From: Hymenopellis radicata
Taxonomy: Eukaryota > Basidiomycota > Agaricomycetes > Agaricales > Physalacriaceae
Length of the DNA stretch: 64,000 nucleotides
NCBI GenBank assembly: GCA_015501595.1
Contig: JADNRX010000043.1
Location: forward strand, 173,129 to 237,128
Reading direction: 5' to 3'
Shown here in pieces: positions 36,201-47,900 of this stretch. The first letter of the stretch is position 1. Every line of letters begins with the position of its first letter. The notes under the pieces are model-generated. The model was not told the DNA's origin. It worked only from the letters and a program-made list of their open reading frames with translations, and searched no databases. The translations under genes were made by a program, and so were the position numbers.

Positions 36201-36603
36201 TACGCGGGAGAGGAACTGCGGAAAGAGGTCGGTTCCCCTATATCTGAAAGTTGACGTTGTATTAACCAGTTATGCACAGCTCCTTGAAGCGATGGTCGAG
36301 CGACCCCCACCACGGCCTATACTTACGGATGAGGACTCGCAACCTGGGAGTCCACTCAGCGGAAGCCCACTCAGCGGAAGCCCGCACCCGGAGAAGGAGG
36401 AGGAGCCTCAGCCGCCGCCGCCGAGGCCGTACATTGCGCGCACGCGGAGCTCGAGCTCGTCGATTATGAGCCTGGTCGCGACGACGACGACAACGCCGGT
36501 GGGGAGTCCGCCGCCGGGGAGTCCGATACCTACGGTTGTGTCGAGCCCGAGTCCCAAGGTCAGTTTGGGCCCGTCGCTGTCGAGGATCCAGCAGGAGCCG
36601 TAG
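33225..36603 (+). CDS. Leucine-rich-repeat (RNI-like) protein with PP1-docking motifs
   Basis: Eight exons (33225-33701, 33752-33895, 33942-34061, 34110-34266, 34313-35040, 35086-36071, 36119-36227, 36280-36603) join in phase to 1014 aa. The N terminus has a SILK motif (residues 24-27) and an RVxF-like RAHF (64-67). Both are classical docking motifs for protein phosphatase 1, in the usual order. RNI-type leucine-rich repeats follow (TVDLSGVQLT, LTFLSVASNRRL, LQFLDLSQNPL, LRNISLRYNRI, LRTLDLKGNDL, LKVLNLSENKL, LETLDLSRNP, LLHLDLTQNQL). A 150-residue Ser/Pro linker interrupts them. The C-terminal third is acidic and low-complexity. The layout resembles animal PPP1R37 and its fungal relatives, so a PP1 regulatory role is inferred. 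The chosen ATG follows a long upstream open stretch that could add 56 residues. Confidence 0.85.
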
Positions 36604-37380
36604 CCTTGATGGCGAGCAAGTATTACTATAGGGATGCATATACACACTTACATCGTTCTAACTTTTATAAATTATGCGGAGGACGCTTCTGATACCTTTT
36701 GACCGTTTGGTTGAGTTCGAGAGTTTTGGTGGGTGTTTGTTTGGTGCGTACGTTTCTATTTGTTTTCGTGCCATCACGTTCCTACTCAACTTTAGTGGCG
36801 GCGCGCTGGACGTGTATGGCCGGTATTCAGTAACAGAAGCTTTCCCAACACACGTTACCTTTTGTTGATTTCGACACAGGTTTGGGCAAGGTTTGTAAAG
36901 TTAGGCAGGTCCCGAAATGAAGAGGCATTCCGCCACAGGTCTGCGTCGACGTCAAGTAATTGCTGTCGTCCCCACGGCCGGATCCGGACGCCCTGTTCGG
37001 ACCGTTTTCCATACATGGTAAGCCCGCCTCGTCGTGCGCTATGCCTCCAAACAGATGGCTCGAGGTCGCGATGACATCCTGACTGAGGGTAAGGTGCATT
37101 GGATGACCGGGTTGAAGCCTGGATGCTGAAACCAGAGACAGTTTTTAGCCTACTGCGTGTGGCGTGCAGTGTCACAGTGACCATGAAGAGGCAGGCACGC
37201 CATAGAACACTTAACCAATCGACTACTCGCATCGCATCCTGCCATCACACTCTGGGTCACGAAATGGCTATGGGGATGGGGAGCTTGCCCAGTACAGCGT
37301 GATGGATCATGACATATCGAGTTGGTCCGGGCGGGTGACGAGACTCGGTACTCGGGACTCGGGAGGGAGACCGGCAGTCG
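36604..37380. other. Intergenic, left flank of the LTR element
   Basis: No gene recognised. Minus-strand ORFs of 90-125 aa (36827-37232) show no conserved motif. Confidence 0.35.
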
Positions 37381-37385
37381 CTGGA

Positions 37386-37783
37386 TGTGATACGGTGGAA
37401 CTTCGGAATCGTGGGAAGGTAGCTTAGTAATCCCTTCCATATACGTATGTTCGTGTCACAGTAGTTAGTTAATTCATTACCATCAACTTGCTCTCCCCAA
37501 TGTTCTGAGCTTCGTCTCCGTGCTTGTACTTGATACTAACCACTTACTGCCCGCTGAGCATCCGTGTAACGGCTCCCCGAGTGCGGGTAACACACTCCCT
37601 ACGACATATGGGTTACAATCTCTTGTCAACCCTTCTCCTTCCGACCTGTCTCGTCATCCGCCGCGTCCTCATCGTACGCGCCGACGCGTCTCGCCTCCGG
37701 CTACGCGACCTTCCGACAGGTCATACCGGTATCCTCTCGCAGAGAAGTCCTGGAACTGGGTGGAATCGGGCACTCGATTCACA
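37386..37783 (+). repeat. Left LTR
   Basis: TG...CA-bounded, 398 bp, differing from the right LTR at two positions seen by eye. Confidence 0.88.
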
Positions 37784-40700
37784 GTGGTGGGGACACCCAG
37801 GACTTCACCGCTTCCCAGAGGATACCAAGCTGGTTGAGCTGCTAGCTCCCGGCTTTCAAGGATACCAATCCGGTTGAACTGCTAGGCTGCAGCTCCCGGG
37901 AAAGATAGAGCTGTAGCTCTCTTTGCACGCAGGCCTGACAGAGCTTCCAGCTCCTCTGGTCCGCTACAAGATAGAGCTCTAGCTCTCTTGTATCCTGCAT
38001 GATCGAGCGTGTCGCTCTCATGTTTGCGTCAATGACACCGCCGCTTTCGCGACTCGCGTATCAATCACTGGTGTTCTCTCGGAAGATACGTAGCACGTCA
38101 TCTCAGATGCGCACTTCTCTCGAGTCCCCGTCCAACATCATCACCAGTCGCGTACAGGCCCCGGTGTCCCTTCGGGTTTTCACACGAAGCTCGCCCCAGC
38201 TCCAAGCTTGCCTCCTATTCACTCGGTGTTCAACGACTGTCGCGGCGCTGATTCGCCTGGACCATTATTGCCATTCCATACCCATCTACCAATGGTGGCT
38301 CGAACACTCATGCTCATGGTTGAACTCGTCAGGAATAGTATATCGGATTCTTCACCTATGTTCCGACACGGAGTCTCTACCTTCTCGCAGATTCCACGAC
38401 CAGCTTGAGCTGTTGCGATCACGGGTCTTCATTCAGATCGTTCTCAGTGTGCGTCGGCGCATCCCAGCTGCACACTTCCTCGGATTCCCCTTCTCACCCT
38501 GCCGTGATTCACGCACCAGCTGCTGGTGTCGTCTCTCACCAAGCTCGACTCTTTCCATCTGCTCTAGGTTCACTGTCCACACTCACTCCGTATTCAACGA
38601 CTCCCGCGACGTTATCGAGTGATCATCTCTATTCGACGAGATCGCCTGCCAATCACGACTCAGACGACCACGCTCAATGTCAACCTTCGAGCTCTGTCGT
38701 TGGCTCCTCCGCTTACGATGGGTCTCTCCAATTGCGGCGGATGTTAGCATGTTTTCACTTGCGGACGTTAACCATTTGGCTCTCTTCCTTTGGGACCTGT
38801 CCATCCGCTGTTGTATTCGCAGCCGGTCTTAACACGGAGTCTTCGTATTCCCATTCCGACGGGACTCATGCTTGCGCTACTGGCTGTCCATCCAGGCGTT
38901 GTTACTTCCCAAGCTTGTACGCATCTCGCCTTGGAGCCTTCTTCGACCCTTGTCGGCGCGGCTGCATGTATCAGCTGCCTCCGTTGTTCTTCCTCCGATA
39001 TCCGCGAGACTCTCTCCTTTGTCCCTTCCTTGTCATCGCGATCGTGGTATCAATGACACACATCGTTCGCAGTGTGGTCAATTTGTGCACCTCATCGACA
39101 ATGCGGAACCAGCTCAAGTTGCATTGACTTTGCTGATATATTCAAGCTAGGCTCGCACCTCAGGATGTACCAACAACGCGGTCTTGGAACGTGTAGTAGA
39201 TACACTTTAATTCGATGTTGCTCTCCCAAATTTTGCATGGAAAAGATTCCCCGATGGTATTTGACGGAGCACTAGCTACGATGCATCACCGAGATTGAGC
39301 TCTAGCTCTCTCACTGGCTTACTAAAAGCCTATACAACAACATTGCGATCATTACTCGTTCGTCGCTTAGTTTTGTTCACTACCTCTATCAGCAGGACAG
39401 AGCCTATGCTCTTCTGCTCTTTACTGAGATCGAGCTACTAGCTCTCTTACATCCTATCACAAATACCTGACTCTAGTGGCGAGGCCAATGTCTTCAAGCG
39501 CCCGTTTCGCCCATGCCTGTCCTTCTCGGATTCGCGTACCAATTGCCAGGATTGGCTCATGCTCTCTAGACTCTCACCGCCGACATCACCTTCCTATCAC
39601 TGGCTCCTTCCTTACGACGATTATCAACTACTCGTGCGGCCCGCGTTGCTGTCAACCCCGAACCATGTGGTCTCATCGTTCGGCAGTTTCGTACTTCAAG
39701 TCCAGGAGTCTTCGCCCTCCAGCTTCGTCCCATCACCGTTGGCGCGATGTTTTGTACCTCTCACTAGTAAGGACTCGGATTTGCGCTTCAATATCCTGCC
39801 GCTATCTCTACTTGCACACTAAGGCCGACGTCGACCTGGACCCGCTCGCCAGACACCTTCCACTGCTGGATCAAGGTTGTTTCGCATGTAGTCGTCGCAT
39901 TTTCTAGGACCAGTAGAGCGAGGGTGGCAAGTTTCGGGCGACATCATCGTCGGTCCGGCAACGTCGGCCTGGCCGTCAATACTGGATTGGGTTTTACCGG
40001 CGCAGGTCTACCGACGACTGCTTTGCCATTACTCGAGGCGTTTTTCTTATGTGCTATGTACGACTTCGACAGCTGCAACGCTTACGCGCCAAGTACCGAA
40101 CTGCTCGGACAGCGGATGGCCTGATGTGGGGTAGTTGGGCGCATTCGACTTAAGGCTGTGGACTTGATGTTCGGGCTGTTTTCTCAATAAACAAGTTACT
40201 CTCCTCCGCATGACCCGTAAGGCGGCCAAAATAAGACTGATCTTCAGCTGTCTTGTGTTTTCAACAGGATGGAGCTTTAGCTCTCCTGACCGGCATGATG
40301 GAGCTTTCAGCTCCGTGCTGTTAATAAAGATTGAGCTTCTAGCTCTCTTGTGCGTTCCTGGGCTGAGCATTCAGATCTCATTCTATGCTTCCGCTAGCCA
40401 TCATTCGATTCTTGAGATAATGTTCGTACTTACTGTGCCATCAAGCGGCGTGCGGCCACAATCACGATCGACATCATGTCAACATCCGACCTCGACCTTA
40501 GATTTCATGCATCCGCTTCAACCATTCTTTGATACTGCGTCTAATGCGCTGACTCTGCGAATCTCGACGCTGGCCCGGTAGGATGAGCCTGGGTATGTCC
40601 TGGATATTGCTACCATCGCTTTCACGCCAACGATCTCAACTTGAACGCGACTTCTCTGTTTCTGTTGGGCGTCCAGAGTCGACTCGTTACCCCCAACGCA

Positions 40701-41330
40701 CCAACGCGGCCGTTTCTAAGGTGTTGTCCTTGGAACTCGATACGCTGCAGTCGCAATATCCGTGGTGTTAGGATTGGTTGTTTCTGAATCCACGGCAGCG
40801 GTTGTATGCACCATGTGGCGCCGTACTATCTCTCTTTCCGTTCTTCGAATGCTGTCAGCCCGCTATCCGCTTCCAACCTTCATCAGGGATATTCGTTGTT
40901 ACATCGACATCTTCAGCTGTGTGTGCGACCACGGTCTTTCAGGAGATAAATGCTGGACGACGATTACCGCCAACAACCGGATCCCAGGCGTGAAGACTCC
41001 AAGAGCACTTCTATTCTATTGGCTTGCTGTCAAACCATAGCCGTCGTTTGGGCTTCCTCGGAGTTCCGCGTCGTGCAAGCAGCAACGCGGATCGGGCTTC
41101 TGCCACATGGAAAGACAGCCATGTTTCGTCGAAACCAAAGGTCTATCTGCTCTTGATGGCACTCTCTTGTCCAGACTAGCGTCTCTACCGGAGGCTTCGT
41201 TTACGAAGCGCTCATTCCGTACGCCAATGTCTACACGTTCCGCGATGCGCAAGTGCTAGCCGACCGGAAGACACTCGTTGTCGAGACCATGCCAGGCGTT
41301 GTGTTTTCGCTCCGCCACCACGTCCCGAGT

Positions 41331-41728
41331 TGTGATACGGTGGAACTTCGGAATCGTGGGAAGGTAGCTTAGTAATCCCTTCCATATACGTATGTTCGTG
41401 TCACAGTAGTTAGTTAATTCATTACCATCAACTTGCTCTCCCCAATGTTCTGAGCTTCGTCTCCGTGCTTGTACTTGATACTAACCACTTACTGCCCGCT
41501 GAGCACCCGTGTAACGGCTCCCCGAGTGCGGGTAACACACTCCTTACGACATATGGGTTACAATCTCTTGTCAACCCTTCTCCTTCCGACCTGTCTCGTC
41601 ATCCGCCGCGTCCTCATCGTACGCGCCGACGCGTCTCGCCTCCGGCTACGCGACCTTCCGACAGGTCATACCGGTATCCTCTCGCAGAGAAGTCCTGGAA
41701 CTGGGTGGAATCGGGCACTCGATTCACA
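41331..41728 (+). repeat. Right LTR
   Basis: Second LTR copy, offset 3945 bp from the first and followed by the target duplication CTGGA. Confidence 0.88.
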
Positions 41729-41733
41729 CTGGA

Positions 41734-42716
41734 TTACGGCGAGCGTGACATCTCGAAAGATGTAAGTACATACCCTCGCAACCTCTGTTGAAACCTGCAA
41801 GCAATATAGGACCTGTGTCAAACTTTGGACATCAATATCAACCTGTGTCGAAATCCCGGAGGCCAAAGTGACCTGTGTCGAATAACGGTAAAAGTCATGA
41901 ACCTACGTGTTTTCAAAGAGGAATTTGACTCCACCGTAGCCCGTATCACTCGAATATCTGCACCGTGTGTATGAAGTCACCTCAAATTCATTTTTGTTAC
42001 TGAATACCCACCATAGACATTATGCAAATTCTTTAATGACACCACTCCTAAATCAAAGGTCTTGTTAACCGTCGGGCGTGGTGAGTTGCGACTTTTTTCT
42101 GTTGTAATCGGGAGGTGGCAGATATGGTCCGACGCGCGAGGCGTGTCTATGTGTTTGTGTGGGTTTGGTACTGGCAGGAGCATTAGGCACGTAGAGCGCG
42201 ATCAGTGTCACTGTCGTATCGACACGCGTTGCCCCACACCTCACCGTTTCACCGTTCTGGGGACGGGAGGGTGACTCCAAGTTGACGTTGCCTAATCGGC
42301 AAAAGTGTTCCATGTGGCCTTTTTCATTCTCTACGATTCTCATTCCTGGTGAGAGGACTTCCTCTTTCAATGTAGACGGAATAGAGTCCCCGGCGGCCCA
42401 ATCTCATGATCTAACGTGGGTGTTCAACTCCTTCATTCGAGTTGGCAGCGCTTCTCCGCAGGACAGCCTATACCCTTCCTAGGTCCTTGTGTCGAACTGG
42501 TGTGAATAATCAACGTTCAAGCTGAGCCGCCATGTCAGGCATTTAGTAAGCCTCCTAGCCTGTCGCGCACCCATCGTGTCAACTATCCTTCTTCGTGTAA
42601 TGTGCGCCGACTCTTGATAATTCTAGTCTTCCCTAGGCAGCTCGTACCTCGCTGATGATATAAAGTCCACACCACGATGCTCCATTAAACATCTCTTCTC
42701 CCACTTGCCTTCCATC
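41734..42716. other. Intergenic, upstream of the P450
   Basis: No gene recognised. ACCTGTGTCGAA-like strings recur three times between 41808 and 41882. A TATAAAG box lies at 42659-42665, about 55 nt upstream of the P450 start codon. Confidence 0.45.
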
Positions 42717-43896
42717 ATGTCTCCTCCCGTCATTGAGCTGAGCCTCATAGCCGGGATATCTCTGTTCGTGATTAGAACTCTGTTCTTGTCACTATCAAGG
42801 CGGACTCGTCCCTTGCCACCTGGTCCTAAAGGACTGCCCCTGATAGGCAATCTGCTCAACTTCCCAGACGTCAATTCATGGATCGCCTTCAAGGATGTCG
42901 GAGAGCGGTACAGTGTGTCCTTCGATTGCGCTTAAAAGGCGTTGTGTACTGATCGCATTCATAGAATCCGACATTATATACTACAACGTTGCTGGCCAAG
43001 ATATCGTTGTCGTCAATACCATCGAAGCGGCCACTGAGTTGTTCGTCAAACGTTCTTCGATCTATTCCGACAGGTATCCGTCGTCAAGCGCCTTGGGTCC
43101 CGAGTTACTTAATGTTATCAACGCAGGCCGCCTGCCTTCATGGTCAAGGAATTGTAAGTAGTGATGGTCCTTAAGTTCTACGTATCATCTTATTCTACTC
43201 TAGGGTTGGATTCAATTGGAGCTTCGGGTTTTCTCGGTATGGCGACGAGTGGAAAAGTAAGCGCCCCCTTACACCAATCATATCACTGAGTATTTCGAAC
43301 GAGAAGAGCATCGCAAGATGTTCCACAAGTCGTTGGAAGGCCCCGTGCTCGCAGGCGTCCAACAGCCACACATCCTCCATTCCGCCAGGTACTTACTTCG
43401 CCGCATCCGAGACAAACCGGATCGCTTCTTGGACGACTTGCGATTGTGAGCACGCCTTGACCAAAGTGCAATGATCCTCACCACTGAAGGTTTACAGGTA
43501 CGCTGGTCAGATGATTCTCCGAATCGCGTACGGCATCGAAGTCCTGGACAATACCGATCCCTTCATTATTGAAGCTGAGAAGGGCATGCATGCCGCGGCT
43601 GTGGCGGGGCGCCCGGGAGCGTTCTTAGTCGACACTTTTCCTATCCTCCGATTCGTTCCCTCTTGGATGCCTGGCGCAGGCTTTAAGAGGTGGGCGAAGG
43701 AAGCAAACAAATCAGTAACTGCGATGCGCGACGCGCCACTCAAGTTTTTGGAGAAGGCTGTGGTTTGTTCTTTTTCGTGTGACTTTCTTTCTGTTCGGCC
43801 TACTGATTGGTTCCAAAGGCCGACGGAACCGCGAAACCGTGTGTCGGGTCGAAAATTCTCTCAGAGCCACCTCATAATCCCACCGATCGCGCCTAG
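42717..43896 (+). pseudogene. Cytochrome P450, truncated before the haem-binding half
   Basis: The N-terminal half of a microsomal fungal P450 is clear: membrane anchor (IELSLIAGISLFVIRTLF), proline-rich hinge PLPPGPKGLPLIGN, then spliced exons IIYYNVAGQDIVVVNT, VGFNWSFGFSRYGDEWK and HRKMFHKSL. The last exons carry YAGQMILRIAYGIEV, FPILRFVPSWMPGAG and ADGTAKPCVGSKIL. Six or seven exons join in phase up to about 43865. After that the frame runs into unrelated residues and stops at 43894. The I-helix, ExxR, PERF and the cysteine haem loop are absent anywhere downstream, so no active enzyme can be made. The break lies about 350 bp from the KDZ transposase end and may mark a transposon insertion. 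The family resembles agaricomycete P450s annotated as O-methylsterigmatocystin oxidoreductase-like; substrate unknown. Confidence 0.82.
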
Positions 43897-44253
43897 TTAG
43901 GCAGGTGGAGAGGACCCGGTTGACCTACCTAACTAGGTAGGTCTCCCACTCACTCGCTCAGTCCTTCTGTAGTGGTCGAAAAGGTGTTCTGGCTGGAGGA
44001 CTTGGGGAGCTCAAAAATGCTCCTCCTCTGCCGAATACCCTAGCCAGAACCGCGGGTCGGCATCCTCATCATCGTGTCGCGTGGTCCCTCCTTCGGCTTC
44101 ATTCCCGACCATCATTCCACACCATCAATCATCCCGACACCGCGCGCTCATCGTCTCACACGATGAGCTCGCTATCTCTCTTAATATTTGACTTAAAAAT
44201 GCGCAAAAAATTGTAATAAATAGAAATAATTTATTTCTCTGCTCTTTATACAT
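43897..44253. other. Palindrome-rich junction between P450 and KDZ sequence
   Basis: Contains CCTACCTAACTAGGTAGG (near 43923-43940), an almost perfect palindrome. A larger foldback has arms of TTCTGGCTGG and CCTAGCCAGAA at about 43987-44050. This may include the left end of the KDZ element, but no matching inverted end was found on the other side. Confidence 0.35.
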
Positions 44254-44761
44254 CTAGTCCTCTGAAATGCGAGCCACAAGCTCTATCTCCTTAGCTAACA
44301 CCTCATTTAAATCCTCATCCTGTTCCACATTGTCCTCATCCTCCTCATCGTCGGCGTCATTGGATTGGGCGGTGTTCGCGGCGATGGGCGGCGCAATCGG
44401 CTCTTCAAGATCCATGGGGGGTTCATCGGAGGAGCCAGCTCCGCGCTCCTTGCGCTTACCCACGGCAAGGCTCCCTGTGAAGCCCGGCATTAGAGACAAC
44501 TCGGCCAAGAGCTGGAGGTGGTGCGAGTTGAACCGCGCACGCGACCGTCGGTAGAGGTCGATGCGGAAAGCGATGCATTCATCAATTTGCTCCCATTCGA
44601 GTCGTTTGTCCTCGAGGTAACGGTCCTCGTCATGGATCCAAGTTACGAAGCGCGTAATCTCGACGTTCAATCGGAGAATCTCCTCCTTGGCGCATTCGAT
44701 CTTGAAATGTTGGTCCATCAGTAGCCGCGCCCACGGCTTCGCCCAAGTCTCCTCCCGTATG
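44254..44761 (-). pseudogene. KDZ transposase, C-terminal segment
   Basis: The 3' part of the KDZ gene, separated from the rest by element B. It encodes the helical C-terminal region typical of KDZ proteins: EEILRLNVEITRFVTWI, then RFNSHHLQLLAELSLMPGFTG, and an acidic tail to the stop at 44254. Taking out element B and one copy of CCCGTATG joins this segment in frame to the segment ending LLRESRTDIR at 50411. The bases 44754-44761 are the target duplication. Confidence 0.85.
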
Positions 44762-44862
44762 CAGGGGGTGTTTTTCGGAGCATTCCGAGAAATCGACTTG
44801 CCTGTTGGCCCCCCTTTGGTTTACTCGTCCCCGTCTCGCTGCCGTTGACACGGCGCCTCGGC
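44762..44862. repeat. Terminal inverted repeat of element B, left
   Basis: 101 bp, a perfect inverse of 50302-50402 by direct comparison. Confidence 0.95.
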
Positions 44863-44929
44863 AGGTGCACGGTGTCACATCGGTCACATCGGATCGTGCC
44901 TGCGCTTGCGTAGAAAAACAACTATGATT

Positions 44930-47900
44930 CTACTGTATCGAGTTCGTTCGCTGTCTAATAGGCTCGCGATTGTCAACATGAATGAAAGATGCCCCTCTAT
45001 CCCTACTAGTACGCTTTCCCAGCAATATATCCCTTTCCTCTTCGATTCCATCTGTGTTAGGAATCCCGAGGTCTTCGCGATAGCGAACAGTTGCGAATTC
45101 GTCAATGCTCAACGCGTGTTCCTCTGCTGAGGTAACAAATGTGTCGACTAGGAACTGCTTAGGTACCGAGCGCAGCAAGACACCATCGCCCAAGAGATGT
45201 GAATGCGCGGATAATGCATGATGTACTGCATTGTACTTCCAGAATGTACGTTGTTCGCCGGAGACCGAGACGTCGCAGATAGGACAGTGAATGGGGACAT
45301 TGGTACATGGACTTGTGTCAGAGAACTCGGCTGCATGCTGATATCGCATGGTTTCATAATGATAGTCGCAGTTGGAGTAGATCTTCGGGGTTTTCTTACC
45401 CTCGCGAATAAGTTGTACGACACATTCCGTGTCACCCAGACCACACCAGCCACATGGATTTGGACCAATGTGAGGCACATCCTCGATTCCCTCTAGCCTC
45501 GGATCGGAAAGCTTGCGAGAATGATACAAGATATGCTGTCCGCAATGTGCTCGCATCTTCGACAGAGTTAGAACCTCGCCACATAACTTGCAAGGGACCT
45601 TCTCGGTACCCTTGTGTTTGACGCCAAGATGCTTGGGTAGCTGGTCCTCTGGTACGGCTAGAATAGACGTACTGTCGTGCCAGCGGTACGGGAGCAACGA
45701 GGAGGTTGTTAGAGAAGTAGGAATGGTAGGAAGGTGAGTGAGGTTGCCCATTATTTCCTCGGTGTCTGGATTTAGCACTGACCAGGCATAGTTTTGGGTA
45801 TCAACTAGATCGTGATGCTCTATGTACCATGTCAGATGTCCGGTGGAGTCGTCGATGGGAGCAGCAACAAGAGGATGAACAAGATAACCAGGAATGCGCA
45901 GATAGTACTGCTTGCTGCGGGTCCGACGATGCTCTACAGTATCAGACACCATACGAGCATAATCTCCAGTCCACATCCATCCATTCGGGGCTGCGGACTC
46001 TTCGCCGTCATCTCGGGGAGCCATCACAAAGATCTGCGCGATAACCAATGGGCACTTGTCACCTTTGGTTTCGAGGCGATCAAGAGATACCTCGGAGACG
46101 TATGTTCGCATCCCAGGAAACTGGAATGCAAGAACCTCTACCACAGCAAGACAAATCTTCCCATCTATCCGCACAAGTACAGCAGCAGGATCTCTTGCCT
46201 TCATAAGTCCCTCATCGTCACTTCCGGCAATCCAATCATCGGACTTTCGCTTTCTGAGATCATCCATCGTCAAACCCTGTGCTCGGAGAGTCCGCATTGT
46301 AACTTTGCGACGCTCTGAATCCCCAGCAGATAACATGACATGTACCACGGAGCTCTTGAGAAATTTCTTTCCGTCAATCTAAATCAGTCTGATGAGTCTC
46401 GAAAATAAGTATACAATGTCCCGCTTACCATGATTGTCCTGGAGTCAGCAGTAGCATCATCCGAGCCATTATCCAGCTCTTGCTCTAACTCGAGCTGATC
46501 TTCAATATCACGAATACCCTCAAGTCCAGCCGGCGTCTCCACCTCATCATCAATATCCTCCCAGTCTTCCTCACAGTCTTCGTTCTCAGCAGGCAGCTTC
46601 TCCGCTACCTCTAGTCGTGCATCGCTAGCGTGCCACTTGCTACCAATGAATGCGTCGGGTTGATCGGGGCGTAAGAAATCAAGATTTGATGCGCGCGAGA
46701 ATCGCGTCTTATAGTCGACAACCCACTCTTTACCGAATGTCTTCTCTAGAAGAGCATTCGCATCCGTCTCGCCACCCTTCCACTCATCTGCGAGGCAGAC
46801 CGATCCAACCGTGTATGTACCCTTAAGAGATGCTGGGTTTATGCGGTCAACACCTTTCGCGCCAACAAGATCAAGGCGCCGATGACCTAGATCAAGATCG
46901 GGGTTACGCAGACATGTCGCAACAATCTCGGTCGCGACACTGAGCTTCTGGGAGAGCTGTAAGGTATCAAAGTTGCGCGCGTGATCCTGAGTCCGAACAT
47001 TGGAGAAGATATTTTCGAGACGGTCGGTTCCTTCGTGAATGATGTAGTAAGGAAGGTTTGGGTCATCGACGAAGAGTTTTGCGATTGTAACGAAAATGTT
47101 CTTCACAATAGCCTGTGAATCCGCATAGAGGGCAGAAGTCAAGAAGTTTAATCCTTCCTTGAGATACACGGCAGCCGCAAGGTGAGCATACGTCGCCAGT
47201 GAACGACACTGATCTTTGAGATCCATCGTGACGTCAATAAATGGCTTCGTAAAGTACATGAGCGTCTCAGCCAGAAACTCTATAGCCCGTGCTCGTTGTT
47301 GGGAAGCTGGATCAACGACTGGAGCGATATCCGGATCTGTCCCAAGTGAATGCAGATCTTGGAGGAGAGTAACCGCTTTGGGAACATTCTGCTTGTCTGC
47401 TGGATCAAGGAGACCCTTTGCCTTGTGCTCGGTCATCCCAGGAATTCGCATCAGAGACGCCTGGATGTCGGTGGGTACCAGATATGTCTCATCAACAAGA
47501 ATACCAGAGACAATTTGTAGGAGCGTGGCAAACCCTAGCGGAATACGTTAGATTAGTATATAGCTTGAGAAAGTGACTCAGAGCGTACGTTTGAATACGT
47601 GTTTCGGATCGCAAGTACCCAATATGTTGTACTTTCCCGTCTGCAGATTAAGTCCCGGGAGATCCCAAAGCAGTTGACCAAGAGGTTGATCTTTCTGTAC
47701 TGTCTCGGACATACACAGATTGTATCGCGCCAGCCGGAACGATGATTCTCCATCACTAGCAAGGGCACGGATGGGGCCATATAGCGCTTCGCCGAATGGA
47801 TGTTCGCGCCACACATCAATGAAGGTTCGGAGCCAGGCGGCAAGTTGTTTGCCTGTCTCGGCTTTACACGACGGTGAAAGAATCAGAGGAATGGGGGTGT

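Larger units (their letters stand above)
37386..41728 (+). mobile_element. Non-coding LTR retrotransposon (LARD-like, 4.34 kb)
   Basis: Two 398-bp LTRs beginning TGTGATACGG and ending GATTCACA (37386-37783 and 41331-41728) bound the element. The 5 bp CTGGA flank it at 37381-37385 and 41729-41733. I noted two differences between the LTRs (GCATCC/GCACCC and CTCCCT/CTCCTT), so insertion is recent. The 3.5-kb interior shows no gag, protease, RT or integrase motif in any frame. The element must rely on proteins of a relative. The interior carries nine copies of a GAGCT-x2-4-AGCTC inverted motif. Orientation is assumed from a primer-site-like TGGTGGGGACACC next to the left LTR. Confidence 0.87.

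Noticed and set aside
37999..39150. Overlapping ORFs up to 240 aa inside the LTR element
   Set aside because: No gag, RT, RNase H or integrase motif; frames are open by composition (Ser/Arg/Leu-rich) and none is conserved between the repeated strings inside.
43923..43940. Palindrome as terminal repeat of the KDZ element
   Set aside because: No inverted copy was found between 58.3 kb and the window end, so the KDZ element ends remain unknown.
44718..44921. Conserved peptide shared with 50282-50470
   Set aside because: The match is the terminal inverted repeat of element B read in one frame, not a protein domain.
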